Shown: in pieces, positions 49,307 through 57,307 of the stretch | Position numbering within the stretch: the stretch's first letter is position 1 | Layout of the letters: each line of letters begins with the position of its first letter | Assembly: GCF_048388525.1 (NCBI RefSeq) | Contig: NZ_DBGCTQ010000049.1 | Span: forward strand, 97,813 to 161,812 | DNA from: BQOK01 sp048388525 | Lineage (GTDB): Bacteria > Bacillota > Clostridia > Oscillospirales > Ruminococcaceae | Length of the DNA: 64,000 nucleotides | Direction of reading: 5' to 3' | Made by a program: the position numbers and the translations under genes | The notes under the pieces: generated by a model | Told to the model about the DNA's origin: nothing | The model's database searches: none | What the model saw: the letters and a program-made list of their open reading frames with translations, nothing else

Positions 49307-50944
49307 ATGCTCTCTTTGCTGGAAATGAGCGCCTATGGGGGCGCGATGATCCTGGCGGTGATCCTGGTGCGGGCGCTGGCGATGAACCGGCTGCCCAAGG
49401 CGATGTTCCTGGCGCTGTGGGCCCTGACCCTGGCGCGGCTGGCGCTGCCGGTGAGCCTGCCCTCCCCTGCCAGCATCTGGGCGGCGGCGGGCAGGCTGCC
49501 CGGGCTGCCGCAGCGGGCCGGGGTGCTTGCCGCCGACGGCGCACAAACCGCCGCCCTGACCGGCGCAGCGGGCGCTGCCGTGCCCTGGACGGCGCTGTGG
49601 ATCGGGGGCGGCCTGGCGCTGGCGGTGTTTTTCCTGGCGGCGCACCTGCGGGCAAGGAGGGATTACCTGGCCTCGCTGCCGGCAAGCGACGGCGCGATCC
49701 TGGAATGGATGGCGGAAAACCGGCTTCGACGCCCGGTGCAGGTGCGGGTGTCGGACCAGATCGCCTCGCCCCTGACCTACGGGGTGCTGCGGCCGGTGAT
49801 CCTGCTGCCCAGCGCGCTGGAGGGCGGGGACGGGCAGACGGCTGCCTTTGTGCTGGCCCACGAGATGGCCCATGTGCGCCGGTTTGACGCGCTGACCAAA
49901 TGGCTGTTGGCCGCGGTGCTGTGCCTGCACTGGTTCAACCCCCTGGTGTGGGCCATGTACGTGCTGGCGGGGCGGGATCTGGAGCTGGCCTGCGACGAGG
50001 CGGTGGTGCGGCAGTACGGCCGCGGCGCCCGGGCGCCCTATGCCCTGGCCCTGGTGGGCATGGCAGAGCAGCACGGCGGCTTTGCGCCCCTGACCAGCAG
50101 CTTTTCCAGGAACGCCCTCACCGAGCGGATCACCGCGATCATGAAGGCAAAGCCCCTGACTGCTTTCGGCATGGGGGCAGGGCTTATGCTGGCGGCGGCG
50201 GTGGCGGTGGTGTTTGCAACCTCGGCCCCGGCGCGCCAGCAAAAGGCAGTGGCCGAAAACGTGCAGCCCGGCGGCATCAGGACCCTGGTAGGGGATGTGC
50301 TGGTGGGCATGACAGCCCAAACGGGCGTCACCGTTCAGGCGGGCACGGACAGCGGGTGGAACGGTTACACCAAGGCCGAGTACGATACGCTGCTGGCCGC
50401 TTTGCCGGGCAAGGGGTACGGGGAAATGAGCATTGCGGCGTTCAACCGGGCGGTGAACGCCGCCCTGACCGCCGGGGATGAGAACGGGATGGAGCTTTAC
50501 GAGAGAGTGCTGGCGTTCCTGCCGGAGGGCGACGAGAACGAGACGTTTTTGCGCAACACGGTGCAGGCCTCCTGGAACGAGTATGCCGCCCGGCTGGACG
50601 AGGCGTATTCCGGCAGGCGAAACGACCCGGTGTTCCGGGGCCGGGCAGCGGTGAGCCGCAAGCGGGAGGTCTTTGGCCGGCAGGTGGGCGCCGAGGTGAC
50701 GGCCGATTACAGCTTTGCGTACCGCATCCTGGATCAGGACGGCCTGACCGTGGCGGGGCGGGATCAGTTTTTGCAGCAGGCCATGCAGGCCGCCCAGAAG
50801 ACCCTGGAGGCCCAGGTGCAGGCGGGCGGCGATGAGGCTGCCCTGCGAAGCGCCCTTGCACAGGCGGGAAAAGAACTGACAAACGGCAAGATCGAATTTG
50901 TGGGCTATGAGCTCGACGGCCTGGAAGTACTGAACGACGATTAA
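49307..50944 (+). CDS. BlaR1-like M56 membrane metalloprotease with a non-penicillin-binding sensor domain
   Basis: The 545-residue protein has N-terminal helices (residues 5-55 and 95-120) and a zinc protease loop with H185-E186-x-x-H189 in LAHEMAHVRRFD plus ELACDEAVV. A final helix lies near 285-310 and an extracellular C-terminal domain of about 235 residues follows. That domain lacks penicillin-binding motifs such as SxxK. It carries SGWNGYTKAEYD near 353 and LTVAGRD near 479, and is related to the repeats of the lipoprotein encoded next. It should cleave or trigger loss of the BlaI-like repressor on an extracellular signal. The ATG at 49307 uses GGAG in blaI; a GTG at 49298 is possible. 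Confidence 0.88.
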   Translation: MLSLLEMSAYGGAMILAVILVRALAMNRLPKAMFLALWALTLARLALPVSLPSPASIWAAAGRLPGLPQRAGVLAADGAQTAALTGAAGAAVPWTALWIGGGLALAVFFLAAHLRARRDYLASLPASDGAILEWMAENRLRRPVQVRVSDQIASPLTYGVLRPVILLPSALEGGDGQTAAFVLAHEMAHVRRFDALTKWLLAAVLCLHWFNPLVWAMYVLAGRDLELACDEAVVRQYGRGARAPYALALVGMAEQHGGFAPLTSSFSRNALTERITAIMKAKPLTAFGMGAGLMLAAAVAVVFATSAPARQQKAVAENVQPGGIRTLVGDVLVGMTAQTGVTVQAGTDSGWNGYTKAEYDTLLAALPGKGYGEMSIAAFNRAVNAALTAGDENGMELYERVLAFLPEGDENETFLRNTVQASWNEYAARLDEAYSGRRNDPVFRGRAAVSRKREVFGRQVGAEVTADYSFAYRILDQDGLTVAGRDQFLQQAMQAAQKTLEAQVQAGGDEAALRSALAQAGKELTNGKIEFVGYELDGLEVLNDD

Positions 50945-50966
50945 AAGTGAAAGCGAGGAGTTCGCA

Positions 50967-52412
50967 ATGAAGCGGATGAAAAAGGCCCTGGCCGGGCTGC
51001 TGGCGCTGGCGCTGGCGGCGGGGTGCGCCGGCTGCGGCGGGGCGCCGGGGCAAAGCCCTGCGCCAGCCGGTTCGCCCACCACGGCGGTGTTTTCCGGCGG
51101 GAACGGGCGGCGGTACTACTGGCGCGGCAGCAGCGACAAGATGGAAAAATACACCCAGGCGGATTATGACCGGGTGCTGGCGCTGAAGGCCGAGGGGTAT
51201 GAGCAGCTGCCGCTGGAGCAGTTTGAAGCGGCCGCGATGAAGGTGGAGGATGAAACCGCCTACCACGAGGCGGAGGAGGCGTTCCGGCGGCTGTGGAACA
51301 CCCTGCCCGAGACCGACCCGAACTGGGGGTTTTTCAGCAGTACGGTCTACAATACCTGGCAGGCCTGTGAGAAAAAGCATTACAACGCCTGTGCGCACAA
51401 CCAGGACCCCTGGTACAGCGGATGGGCCGGGTACGAGACCCACGGCGATGTGTTCGGTGACGATGTGGTGCTGACCGGCGCGTATGCGGATTTTGACTTC
51501 ACCTATCACCCGGAAAGCGGCGCGGCCCTGACCGTGGGCGGGCGGGATGAGGCGCTGCGCAGCATTGAGGCCGGGATCGAGGCCTTTTTGAAAAAGCAGA
51601 GCGCCGCGGCACTGAAGGATGAAAAAAAGATGGAGAAGGCCTTGCAGGCGGAGCTGGAGCGCAGCCTGAAGGCCTGGACGGGCGGCCTTGTGTGGGGCGG
51701 CCAGAGCGAGGTTTCGTATTATTACGACCAGCCCTTCGGCGAGGAGGACCCGCAGAAGGAAAGCACCCTTGTGCAGGGCGGAGTCGCGGAGAGCGGCTGG
51801 AACGGTGAGAAAAAATACACCCGCGCCCAGTACGATCTGGCGATAAAGCTGCTTCGCTTTGAAAACTACGGGAACATGACGGTGGCGGAATTCAATCGCA
51901 GGGTGCACGCGGCCTTTCAACAGGACGAATTCCGAGAGGACTACGAAAACGGCCTGATGTACGCCTATGAGATCGTGCGGGCCACCCTGGAAGAAACCGA
52001 CCCCAATTACAGCTTTTTCTGGGATACCGTTCCCACCGCCGAAAACGAGTACGACGCGCGGGCCAATTCGGTGGCGTGGGGCAGGGATGTGGACCCGGAG
52101 CGCACGGAGGACCTTTCGCTGGATGTGCAGGAGGATGTGTTCGGCGACAAGGTGGTGGTGGGCGGAGCCCAGGGCTATTATACCTACACCTACCGGCTGC
52201 TGGACGCAAACACCCTGACGGTGGCCCAGCGGGACGCCTTTTTCAAGGCCGTGGAGAGCGGGGTGCGCCGGACGGTGAGCGAGACGCTGCAGAGCGGCAC
52301 AATGAGCAAAAGCGAATTTAAAAAGGCGGTGGAGGCGGCCGGGAAAGCGGCGTCCACCGAGCTTGTGGCTTTTACCGGCTGCGAGGTGGATTATTTTGAG
52401 ATTTACCGCTGA
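50967..52412 (+). CDS. Lipoprotein with two copies of the BlaR1-associated extracellular domain
   Basis: The 481-residue product has a lipoprotein signal with lipobox ALAAGC (Cys20) followed by a Gly/Pro/Ala linker. Two related repeats follow: the first from YTQADYD near residue 62 to LTVGGRD near 188, the second from SGWNG...YTRAQYD near 284 to LTVAQRD near 417. Both contain DPNxxFF and DVFGDxVV blocks. The same pattern forms the BlaR1 sensor domain of the gene before, 22 bases upstream. I do not recognise a named family. It probably binds the same ligand or competes with the sensor (inference). Confidence 0.85.
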   Translation: MKRMKKALAGLLALALAAGCAGCGGAPGQSPAPAGSPTTAVFSGGNGRRYYWRGSSDKMEKYTQADYDRVLALKAEGYEQLPLEQFEAAAMKVEDETAYHEAEEAFRRLWNTLPETDPNWGFFSSTVYNTWQACEKKHYNACAHNQDPWYSGWAGYETHGDVFGDDVVLTGAYADFDFTYHPESGAALTVGGRDEALRSIEAGIEAFLKKQSAAALKDEKKMEKALQAELERSLKAWTGGLVWGGQSEVSYYYDQPFGEEDPQKESTLVQGGVAESGWNGEKKYTRAQYDLAIKLLRFENYGNMTVAEFNRRVHAAFQQDEFREDYENGLMYAYEIVRATLEETDPNYSFFWDTVPTAENEYDARANSVAWGRDVDPERTEDLSLDVQEDVFGDKVVVGGAQGYYTYTYRLLDANTLTVAQRDAFFKAVESGVRRTVSETLQSGTMSKSEFKKAVEAAGKAASTELVAFTGCEVDYFEIYR

Positions 52413-52449
52413 GCGGCCCGGCGCCGCGTCGGCGGCAGGCAGATAGGAA

Positions 52450-52498
52450 GAGCGCGTTCCCCGCGGCGGCTTTGTGCCGCGGGGAACGCGCTCTTTTT
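52450..52498 (+). terminator. Strong terminator of the blaI-blaR1-lipoprotein operon
   Basis: 17-base perfect arms (52450-52466 and 52477-52493; core GCGCGTTCCCCGCGG) followed by TTTTT. Confidence 0.92.
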
Positions 52499-52528
52499 GT
52501 GACTGGTGCGATTGGAAGGAAAGAAGGG

Positions 52529-53164
52529 TCAGCCCTGGGTGAAGGCCGCGGCCACCGGCTCGACCTGGATCTTTTTGTCCTCCTCGAACCGGCTGGACTT
52601 TAAGTAGGCGGAAAAGCTTTTTTCGGTGTAGTGCCCGGTGGAGCGGGGCAGCGCCAGCTGCACGCGCTTGCCGGTGAACACCACCACCGTTTCCACCGGC
52701 ACGCTTTTGAGCCCGGCGGCAAACAGCGCGTCGCGCAGGACAAGGCCGCTTTGTTTTGAGCGGGCTATGGGATTTTTGAATTTGCGGCGGGCGCCGTTCA
52801 CGGTCTGCACCCACTCGGCTTCGTCCGGACTGCCGTACACCTCGCCCCCGTACCCCAGGCATTTGACCCCCAGCACGCCGAACCAGCCCACCAGCACCGC
52901 ATCCAGATCGGTGGTGCCGTGCACGCCGGTGACCGCCACAGGCGCCACGACCTTGTATTCGTGCAGAGCGGCATACCGGCGCAGCTGGCGGACCACCGCC
53001 TCGGCGCCCTTGTGCTCGTCGTCCGGCAGGTTGCCGGGCTTTTTTTCTTTTTGAGGCGCAGAGCCGCCCCGGCCCTTGCGCACCAGGTTGATCACATAGA
53101 TCGTGAGGGCGAAGGCCAGAACCCCTGCCAGCACGAGAAGGATGATGAAAACAATGTCGTTCAT
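52529..53164 (-). CDS. NERD-domain (nuclease-related) membrane-anchored protein
   Basis: The 211-residue protein has one N-terminal transmembrane helix (residues 3-28), a basic/Lys-rich linker and a NERD-like domain. GAEAVVRQLRR, a TTDLDAVLVGWFGVLGVKC strand block, an aromatic WVQTVNG and FKNPIARSKQ follow the order of the nuclease-related domain, although the Glu/Lys active site is only partly recognisable. The role is unknown. GGAG precedes the ATG. It converges with the bla-like operon and diverges from the aldehyde dehydrogenase operon. Confidence 0.78.
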   Translation of the reverse strand: MNDIVFIILLVLAGVLAFALTIYVINLVRKGRGGSAPQKEKKPGNLPDDEHKGAEAVVRQLRRYAALHEYKVVAPVAVTGVHGTTDLDAVLVGWFGVLGVKCLGYGGEVYGSPDEAEWVQTVNGARRKFKNPIARSKQSGLVLRDALFAAGLKSVPVETVVVFTGKRVQLALPRSTGHYTEKSFSAYLKSSRFEEDKKIQVEPVAAAFTQG

Positions 53165-53335
53165 ACGAGCGCTCCTTACCGCCGGGCCAAAAAACCGGCG
53201 CGGCTTTTAGATGAATGTTTATTTTATATTGTAACAAAGCGCGCGCGTGTTTTCAAGAACGGTATTTTGTCCCGGAGAAATGGCGCGATGGCCCGAAGCT
53301 CTTGCAGAAAAAAATGAATGTAAAATGAAAAAGTA

Positions 53336-53399
53336 TTGACAATATTGTGGAATATAGTTATGATATTATCAACAAGTAACTTTTGATAACTCAAAAGTT
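53336..53399 (+). promoter_or_regulatory. Promoter and candidate operator of the aldehyde dehydrogenase/decarboxylase operon
   Basis: TTGACA (53336-53341), 17-base spacer, TATGAT (53359-53364). A perfect inverted repeat AACTTTTGA (53378-53386) / TCAAAAGTT (53391-53399) with a 4-base centre starts about 14 bases after the -10, placed to block transcription. The regulator is not identified; the DeoR protein at 58737 is one candidate. Confidence 0.8.
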
Positions 53400-53434
53400 T
53401 TCCAACAAATGAAAATCATTTGGGAGGTAGTACC

Positions 53435-54865
53435 ATGAGCGAGATCACCGAAAAGGACAGAGAAGTGATCGCGGGCCTGATGGAGCGCGCCCGCGCGGCA
53501 CAAAAACAATTTGAAGAGCAGTTCACCGACCAGGAGACCCTGCGCGAGATTGTGCGGCACATCGGGTGGATGGGCGTGAAGTATGCCGAGACGATCGCCG
53601 AGATGGCGGCCCGCGAGTCCCGCATGGGCAAATACGAGTCCAAGGTGGCCAAGATGAACAGCAAGATGCGCGGTACCATGCGGGATCTGCTGAACGCAAA
53701 GACCGTGGGCGTGGTGGAGGAATGGCCGGAGAAGGGCCTGACCCGCATGGTGAAACCCGTGGGTGTGGTGGGGGCAATCATTCCCTGCACCAACCCCGAG
53801 GCAACCCCCTTTATCAAGGCGATGGACGCGATCATCTGCCGGGACGCAATCATCTTCAGCCCCCATCCCCGCACCGCGGGCACCAATAAGTTCTGCTGTG
53901 ACCTGATGCGCAAGGTGCTGAAAAAGTTCGGCGCGCCCGAGGACCTGGTGCTCAGCATCGACGAGCCCACCATGGGCGCCTCGGCCGAACTGATGGCCCG
54001 GTGCGACCTGGTGGTGGCCACCGGCGGCGGGGGCCTGGTAAAGGCGGCTTATTCCTCCGGCACGCCGGCCTACGGCGTGGGCGCGGGCAACGCGGTGGTG
54101 ATCGTGGACGAGACCGCCGAGCTGGCGGACGCCTGCGACAAGATCTACGCCAGCAAGGTGTTCGACAATGCCACCAGCTGCTCTTCGGACAACAGCATTG
54201 TGGTGCAGGACGCCGTGTACGGCGAGGTGCTGGAACGGCTGCAGGCAAAGCACGGCTACCTGTGCACCCCCGAGGACCAGGAAAAGCTGCGGCAGATGAT
54301 GTTTTTGCCCACCGGCCATTACAACGGAAAGATGGGCTTTGCGGGCGCGAGCCCTGAACGGATCGCGGAGCTGGCGGGCATTACCGATATGCCCCAGGGC
54401 ACCGAGTTCTTCATTGTGCAGGAAAACCCCGCCAGCCCGGACGAGATCGGCAGCTTTGCCTACCCCTTCGGCGGCGAAAAGCTGTGCGTGGTGCTGAACG
54501 TGTTCCGCTACGGGCAGTTCGACGAGGCGGTGGAGATCGTGAACGCCTGCCACCGGTTCAGCGGGCTGGGGCACAGCTGCGGCATCCACACAAAGCGCGA
54601 GGACCGGGTGATGGAGCTGGCGGCGCGCACCTACACCAGCCGGGTGATGGTGAACCAGGCCACCAGCCTTGCCAACAGCGGCAGCTTTACCAACGGTATG
54701 CCCTTTACCCTTTCGCTGGGGTGCGGCACCTGGGGCGGCAACAGCGCCTCGGAAAACATCACCTACAAGCAATTTTTGAACAATACCTGGGTGGCGCGCC
54801 CCTGCGCCGAGGATAAGCCCAGCGACGAGGAGCTGTTCGGCGCGGCCATGCAGTGCGAGCTGTAA
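53435..54865 (+). CDS. CoA-acylating aldehyde (semialdehyde) dehydrogenase
   Basis: The 476-residue protein belongs to the CoA-acylating aldehyde dehydrogenase branch (AdhE N-terminal, EutE, sulfoacetaldehyde dehydrogenase). It has the cofactor-binding region VGVVGAIIPCTNPEATPF near residue 107, GGGGLVKAAYSSGTPAYGVGAGN near 190 and the catalytic Cys249 in NATSCSSDNS. Conversion is aldehyde + CoA + NAD(P)+ to acyl-CoA. The operon continues with a sodium-pumping acyl-CoA decarboxylase. I therefore infer a carboxylated aldehyde such as malonate or methylmalonate semialdehyde, though acetaldehyde or sulfoacetaldehyde cannot be excluded. GGGAGG precedes the ATG at 53435. Confidence 0.88.
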   Translation: MSEITEKDREVIAGLMERARAAQKQFEEQFTDQETLREIVRHIGWMGVKYAETIAEMAARESRMGKYESKVAKMNSKMRGTMRDLLNAKTVGVVEEWPEKGLTRMVKPVGVVGAIIPCTNPEATPFIKAMDAIICRDAIIFSPHPRTAGTNKFCCDLMRKVLKKFGAPEDLVLSIDEPTMGASAELMARCDLVVATGGGGLVKAAYSSGTPAYGVGAGNAVVIVDETAELADACDKIYASKVFDNATSCSSDNSIVVQDAVYGEVLERLQAKHGYLCTPEDQEKLRQMMFLPTGHYNGKMGFAGASPERIAELAGITDMPQGTEFFIVQENPASPDEIGSFAYPFGGEKLCVVLNVFRYGQFDEAVEIVNACHRFSGLGHSCGIHTKREDRVMELAARTYTSRVMVNQATSLANSGSFTNGMPFTLSLGCGTWGGNSASENITYKQFLNNTWVARPCAEDKPSDEELFGAAMQCEL

Positions 54866-54899
54866 CGCGCCGCGCACACCCTTGCAGAAAGGAACTGCC

Positions 54900-56438
54900 A
54901 TGAAAACCATCCAAGAGCTGCGCGAGGCAAAACAGGCCATCGCCGCGGGCGGCGGCCGGGAACGCATCGACGCGCAGCATCAAAAGAACAAGCTTACAGC
55001 CCGCGAGCGGCTGGAGCGGCTGTTCGACGAGGGCACCTTTGTGGAAACGGGTATGTTTCGGGCCCACCGCTGCACCGATTTTGGAATGGCGGGAGCCGCG
55101 GCTCCCGCCGACGGGGTGGTGACCGGCTACGGCCGGGTGGCCGGCCGGCTGGTGTACGCCTACGCACAGGATTTTACTGTGCGGGGCGGGAGCCTGGGCG
55201 AGGTGCACGCGGAAAAGATCGTGAAGGTGCAGGACGCGGCGCTGCAGAACGGCGCGCCCATTGTGGGGCTGATGGATTCGGGCGGGGCCCGCATCCAGGA
55301 GGGCATCCACTCGCTGAACGGCTTTGGCAAGATTTTTTACCGCAACACCATCGCCTCGGGCGTGGTGCCCCAGATCAGCGCGATCATGGGGCCCTGCGCG
55401 GGCGGCGCGGTGTACAGCCCCGCCATCACCGATTTTGTGCTGATGGTGGAGGGCACCGGAAACATGTTCATCACCGGGCCGGACGTGATCCGCTCGGTGA
55501 CCGGCGAGCAGGTGAGCGCCGAGGAGCTGGGCGGCGCGGCGGTGCACGCGGCCACCAGCGGGGTGGCCCACCTGCGGGCCTCCTCGGACGGGGAATGCCT
55601 GGCGCAGATCCGCACGCTTTTGGGATACCTGCCCTCCAACAACGCGGAGGAGGTGCCCCTCGGCGCCCCCTGCCAGCCCAACCGGCTGGCCCCGGAGCTG
55701 GATTCCATCGTGCCCGACAGCCCCCGCAAGAGCTACGACATGCGCCAGGTCATTCAGGCACTGGCCGACGAGGACAGCTTTTTTGAGCTGCAGCCGGACT
55801 TTGCCCGCAACATTCTGACCGGGTACTGCCGGCTGAACGGGCGCACGGTGGGCGTGGTGGCAAACCAGCCCAAGGTGGGCGCGGGCTGCCTGGATGTGGA
55901 CGCCAGCGACAAGGCGGCCCGGTTCATCCGCCGGTGCGACAGCTTCAACACCCCGCTTTTGACCCTGGTGGACGTGCCCGGCTTTTTGCCCGGCACCGCG
56001 CAGGAGCATGCGGGCATCATCCGGCACGGGGCGAAAATGCTGTACGCCTACAGCGAGGCCACGGTGCCCAAGGTGACGGTGATCACCCGCAAGGCCTACG
56101 GCGGCGCTTACATCGGCATGTGCTGCGGCGCGCTGGGCGCGGACGCGGTGTTTGCCTGGCCCACCGCTGAGATCGCGGTGATGGGCGCCGAGGGGGCGGC
56201 CAACATCGTGTTCAAAAAAGAGATCCAGGCCGCCGCCGACCCGGCGGAAAAACGCAGGGAAAAGGTGCGGGAATACGAGGAGAAGTTCTCCGGCCCGGAT
56301 TTTGCAGCCAAAAACGGCTATGTGGACGACATCATCGAGCCTTGCGAAACGCGGCTGCGGGTGATCAACGCCATTGAGGCAAACCTGGGCAAGCGCCAGG
56401 CGCTGCCCGCCAAAAAGCACGGCAATATCCCGCTGTGA
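54900..56438 (+). CDS. Acyl-CoA carboxyltransferase, alpha subunit of a Na+-pumping decarboxylase (MmdA type)
   Basis: The 512-residue protein has the two crotonase-fold halves of biotin-dependent carboxyltransferases. KLTARERLERLFDEGTF starts the N-terminal half, with MDSGGARIQEG and GPCAGGAVYSPA near residues 122 and 164. GYCRLNGRTVGVVANQP, DVPGFLPG and AYGGAYIGMC mark the second half. The length fits methylmalonyl- or malonyl-CoA decarboxylase alpha (about 510-520) rather than glutaconyl-CoA decarboxylase alpha (about 590). It moves CO2 from the acyl-CoA to biotin on the carrier. AAAGGAAC precedes the ATG. Confidence 0.9.
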   Translation: MKTIQELREAKQAIAAGGGRERIDAQHQKNKLTARERLERLFDEGTFVETGMFRAHRCTDFGMAGAAAPADGVVTGYGRVAGRLVYAYAQDFTVRGGSLGEVHAEKIVKVQDAALQNGAPIVGLMDSGGARIQEGIHSLNGFGKIFYRNTIASGVVPQISAIMGPCAGGAVYSPAITDFVLMVEGTGNMFITGPDVIRSVTGEQVSAEELGGAAVHAATSGVAHLRASSDGECLAQIRTLLGYLPSNNAEEVPLGAPCQPNRLAPELDSIVPDSPRKSYDMRQVIQALADEDSFFELQPDFARNILTGYCRLNGRTVGVVANQPKVGAGCLDVDASDKAARFIRRCDSFNTPLLTLVDVPGFLPGTAQEHAGIIRHGAKMLYAYSEATVPKVTVITRKAYGGAYIGMCCGALGADAVFAWPTAEIAVMGAEGAANIVFKKEIQAAADPAEKRREKVREYEEKFSGPDFAAKNGYVDDIIEPCETRLRVINAIEANLGKRQALPAKKHGNIPL

Positions 56439-56454
56439 TAAGGGAGGGAAGGCC

Positions 56455-56838
56455 ATGATTGAACGCTTGAAGGACGCTGCGGCCCTGGCGCAGATGGGGC
56501 CGGGCGAAAAACTGCTGGGCGCATTGCAGGTTGCCGCCCTGGGCATGGGCGTCACCTTTGTGGTGCTGCTGGCGCTGATGGGGTGCATCCGCCTGTGCTC
56601 GCGGCTTGCGGCGGACAGGCGCGGCGCGGCGCCGGCCCCCGCTGCGCCCGGCGGCCCGCCCGACGAACGGGACGAAGGACTGGATGAGGAAGCGGTGGCC
56701 GTGCTTTGCAGCGCCATCGCAATGATGCGTGGGGGCAGCGATTTTCGGATTGTGAACATCGCCCCGGCCCCAGCGCCCGAGCACTGGGTGGCCCAGGGCC
56801 GCGCCGAAGGGCTTGCCGCCCACCGGCCCCAGCGCTGA
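56455..56838 (+). CDS. Small membrane subunit (OadG/MmdD-like) of the Na+-pumping decarboxylase
   Basis: The 127-residue protein has one N-terminal helix (about residues 25-48, LQVAALGMGVTFVVLLAL), an Ala/Pro linker and a short conserved-looking block EEAVAVLCSAIAMM followed by FRIVNI. That is the layout of OadG/MmdD delta subunits, which assemble the complex at the membrane. AAGGGAGG precedes the ATG at 56455. It lies between the carboxyltransferase and carrier genes, the usual order. Confidence 0.85.
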   Translation: MIERLKDAAALAQMGPGEKLLGALQVAALGMGVTFVVLLALMGCIRLCSRLAADRRGAAPAPAAPGGPPDERDEGLDEEAVAVLCSAIAMMRGGSDFRIVNIAPAPAPEHWVAQGRAEGLAAHRPQR

Positions 56839-56866
56839 ACACAAACAAGAAAAGGTGTGAAACGAC

Positions 56867-57274
56867 ATGAAACGATATTACGCCAAGGTAAACGGCCGGG
56901 AATATGAGGTGGAGATCGAGGAGCTGGCGGCAGGCGCCGCGGCCCCCTGCCCCACCCCGGCCGCTGTGCCTTCCCCGGCTGCTGCGCCTTCCCCGGCTGC
57001 TGCGCCTTCCCTGGCTGCCGCGCCGGTCCCGGCTGCTGCGCCTGCCGCACAGGCACCCGCCGCCGCTGGGCTGATCGCAAGCCCCATGCCCGGCCAGGTG
57101 CTGCGGGTGCTGGCAAAGCCGGGCCAGGCCGTAAAGCGGGGCCAGGTGCTGCTGGTGCTGGAGGCCATGAAGATGGAAAACGAGATCATGGCCCCGGCGG
57201 ACGGCACGGTGAGCCAGGTATATGCGGCTGAGGGCGCGGCGGTGAACACCGGCGACCCCCTGATTGCCCTGTAA
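56867..57274 (+). CDS. Biotin carrier subunit of the Na+-pumping decarboxylase
   Basis: The 135-residue protein starts with a short beta segment (MKRYYAKVNGREYEVEIEEL). A Pro/Ala linker follows (residues 22-68) encoded by imperfect 18-base repeats (GCTGCTGCGCCTTCCCCG-like, about 56960-57045). The biotinyl domain ends the protein, with the biotin-accepting Lys102 in LEAMKMENEI. The carrier swings CO2-biotin from the carboxyltransferase to the beta subunit. Confidence 0.95.
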   Translation: MKRYYAKVNGREYEVEIEELAAGAAAPCPTPAAVPSPAAAPSPAAAPSLAAAPVPAAAPAAQAPAAAGLIASPMPGQVLRVLAKPGQAVKRGQVLLVLEAMKMENEIMAPADGTVSQVYAAEGAAVNTGDPLIAL

Positions 57275-57307
57275 CCCGCGCCCGCGACGAAAGGAGGGCC
57301 CGACCCC

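Noticed and set aside
49307..50944. Beta-lactam receptor function for the BlaR1-like protein
   Set aside because: The C-terminal domain lacks SxxK, SxN and KTG motifs and no beta-lactamase or mecA-like gene is adjacent, so beta-lactam sensing is not supported.
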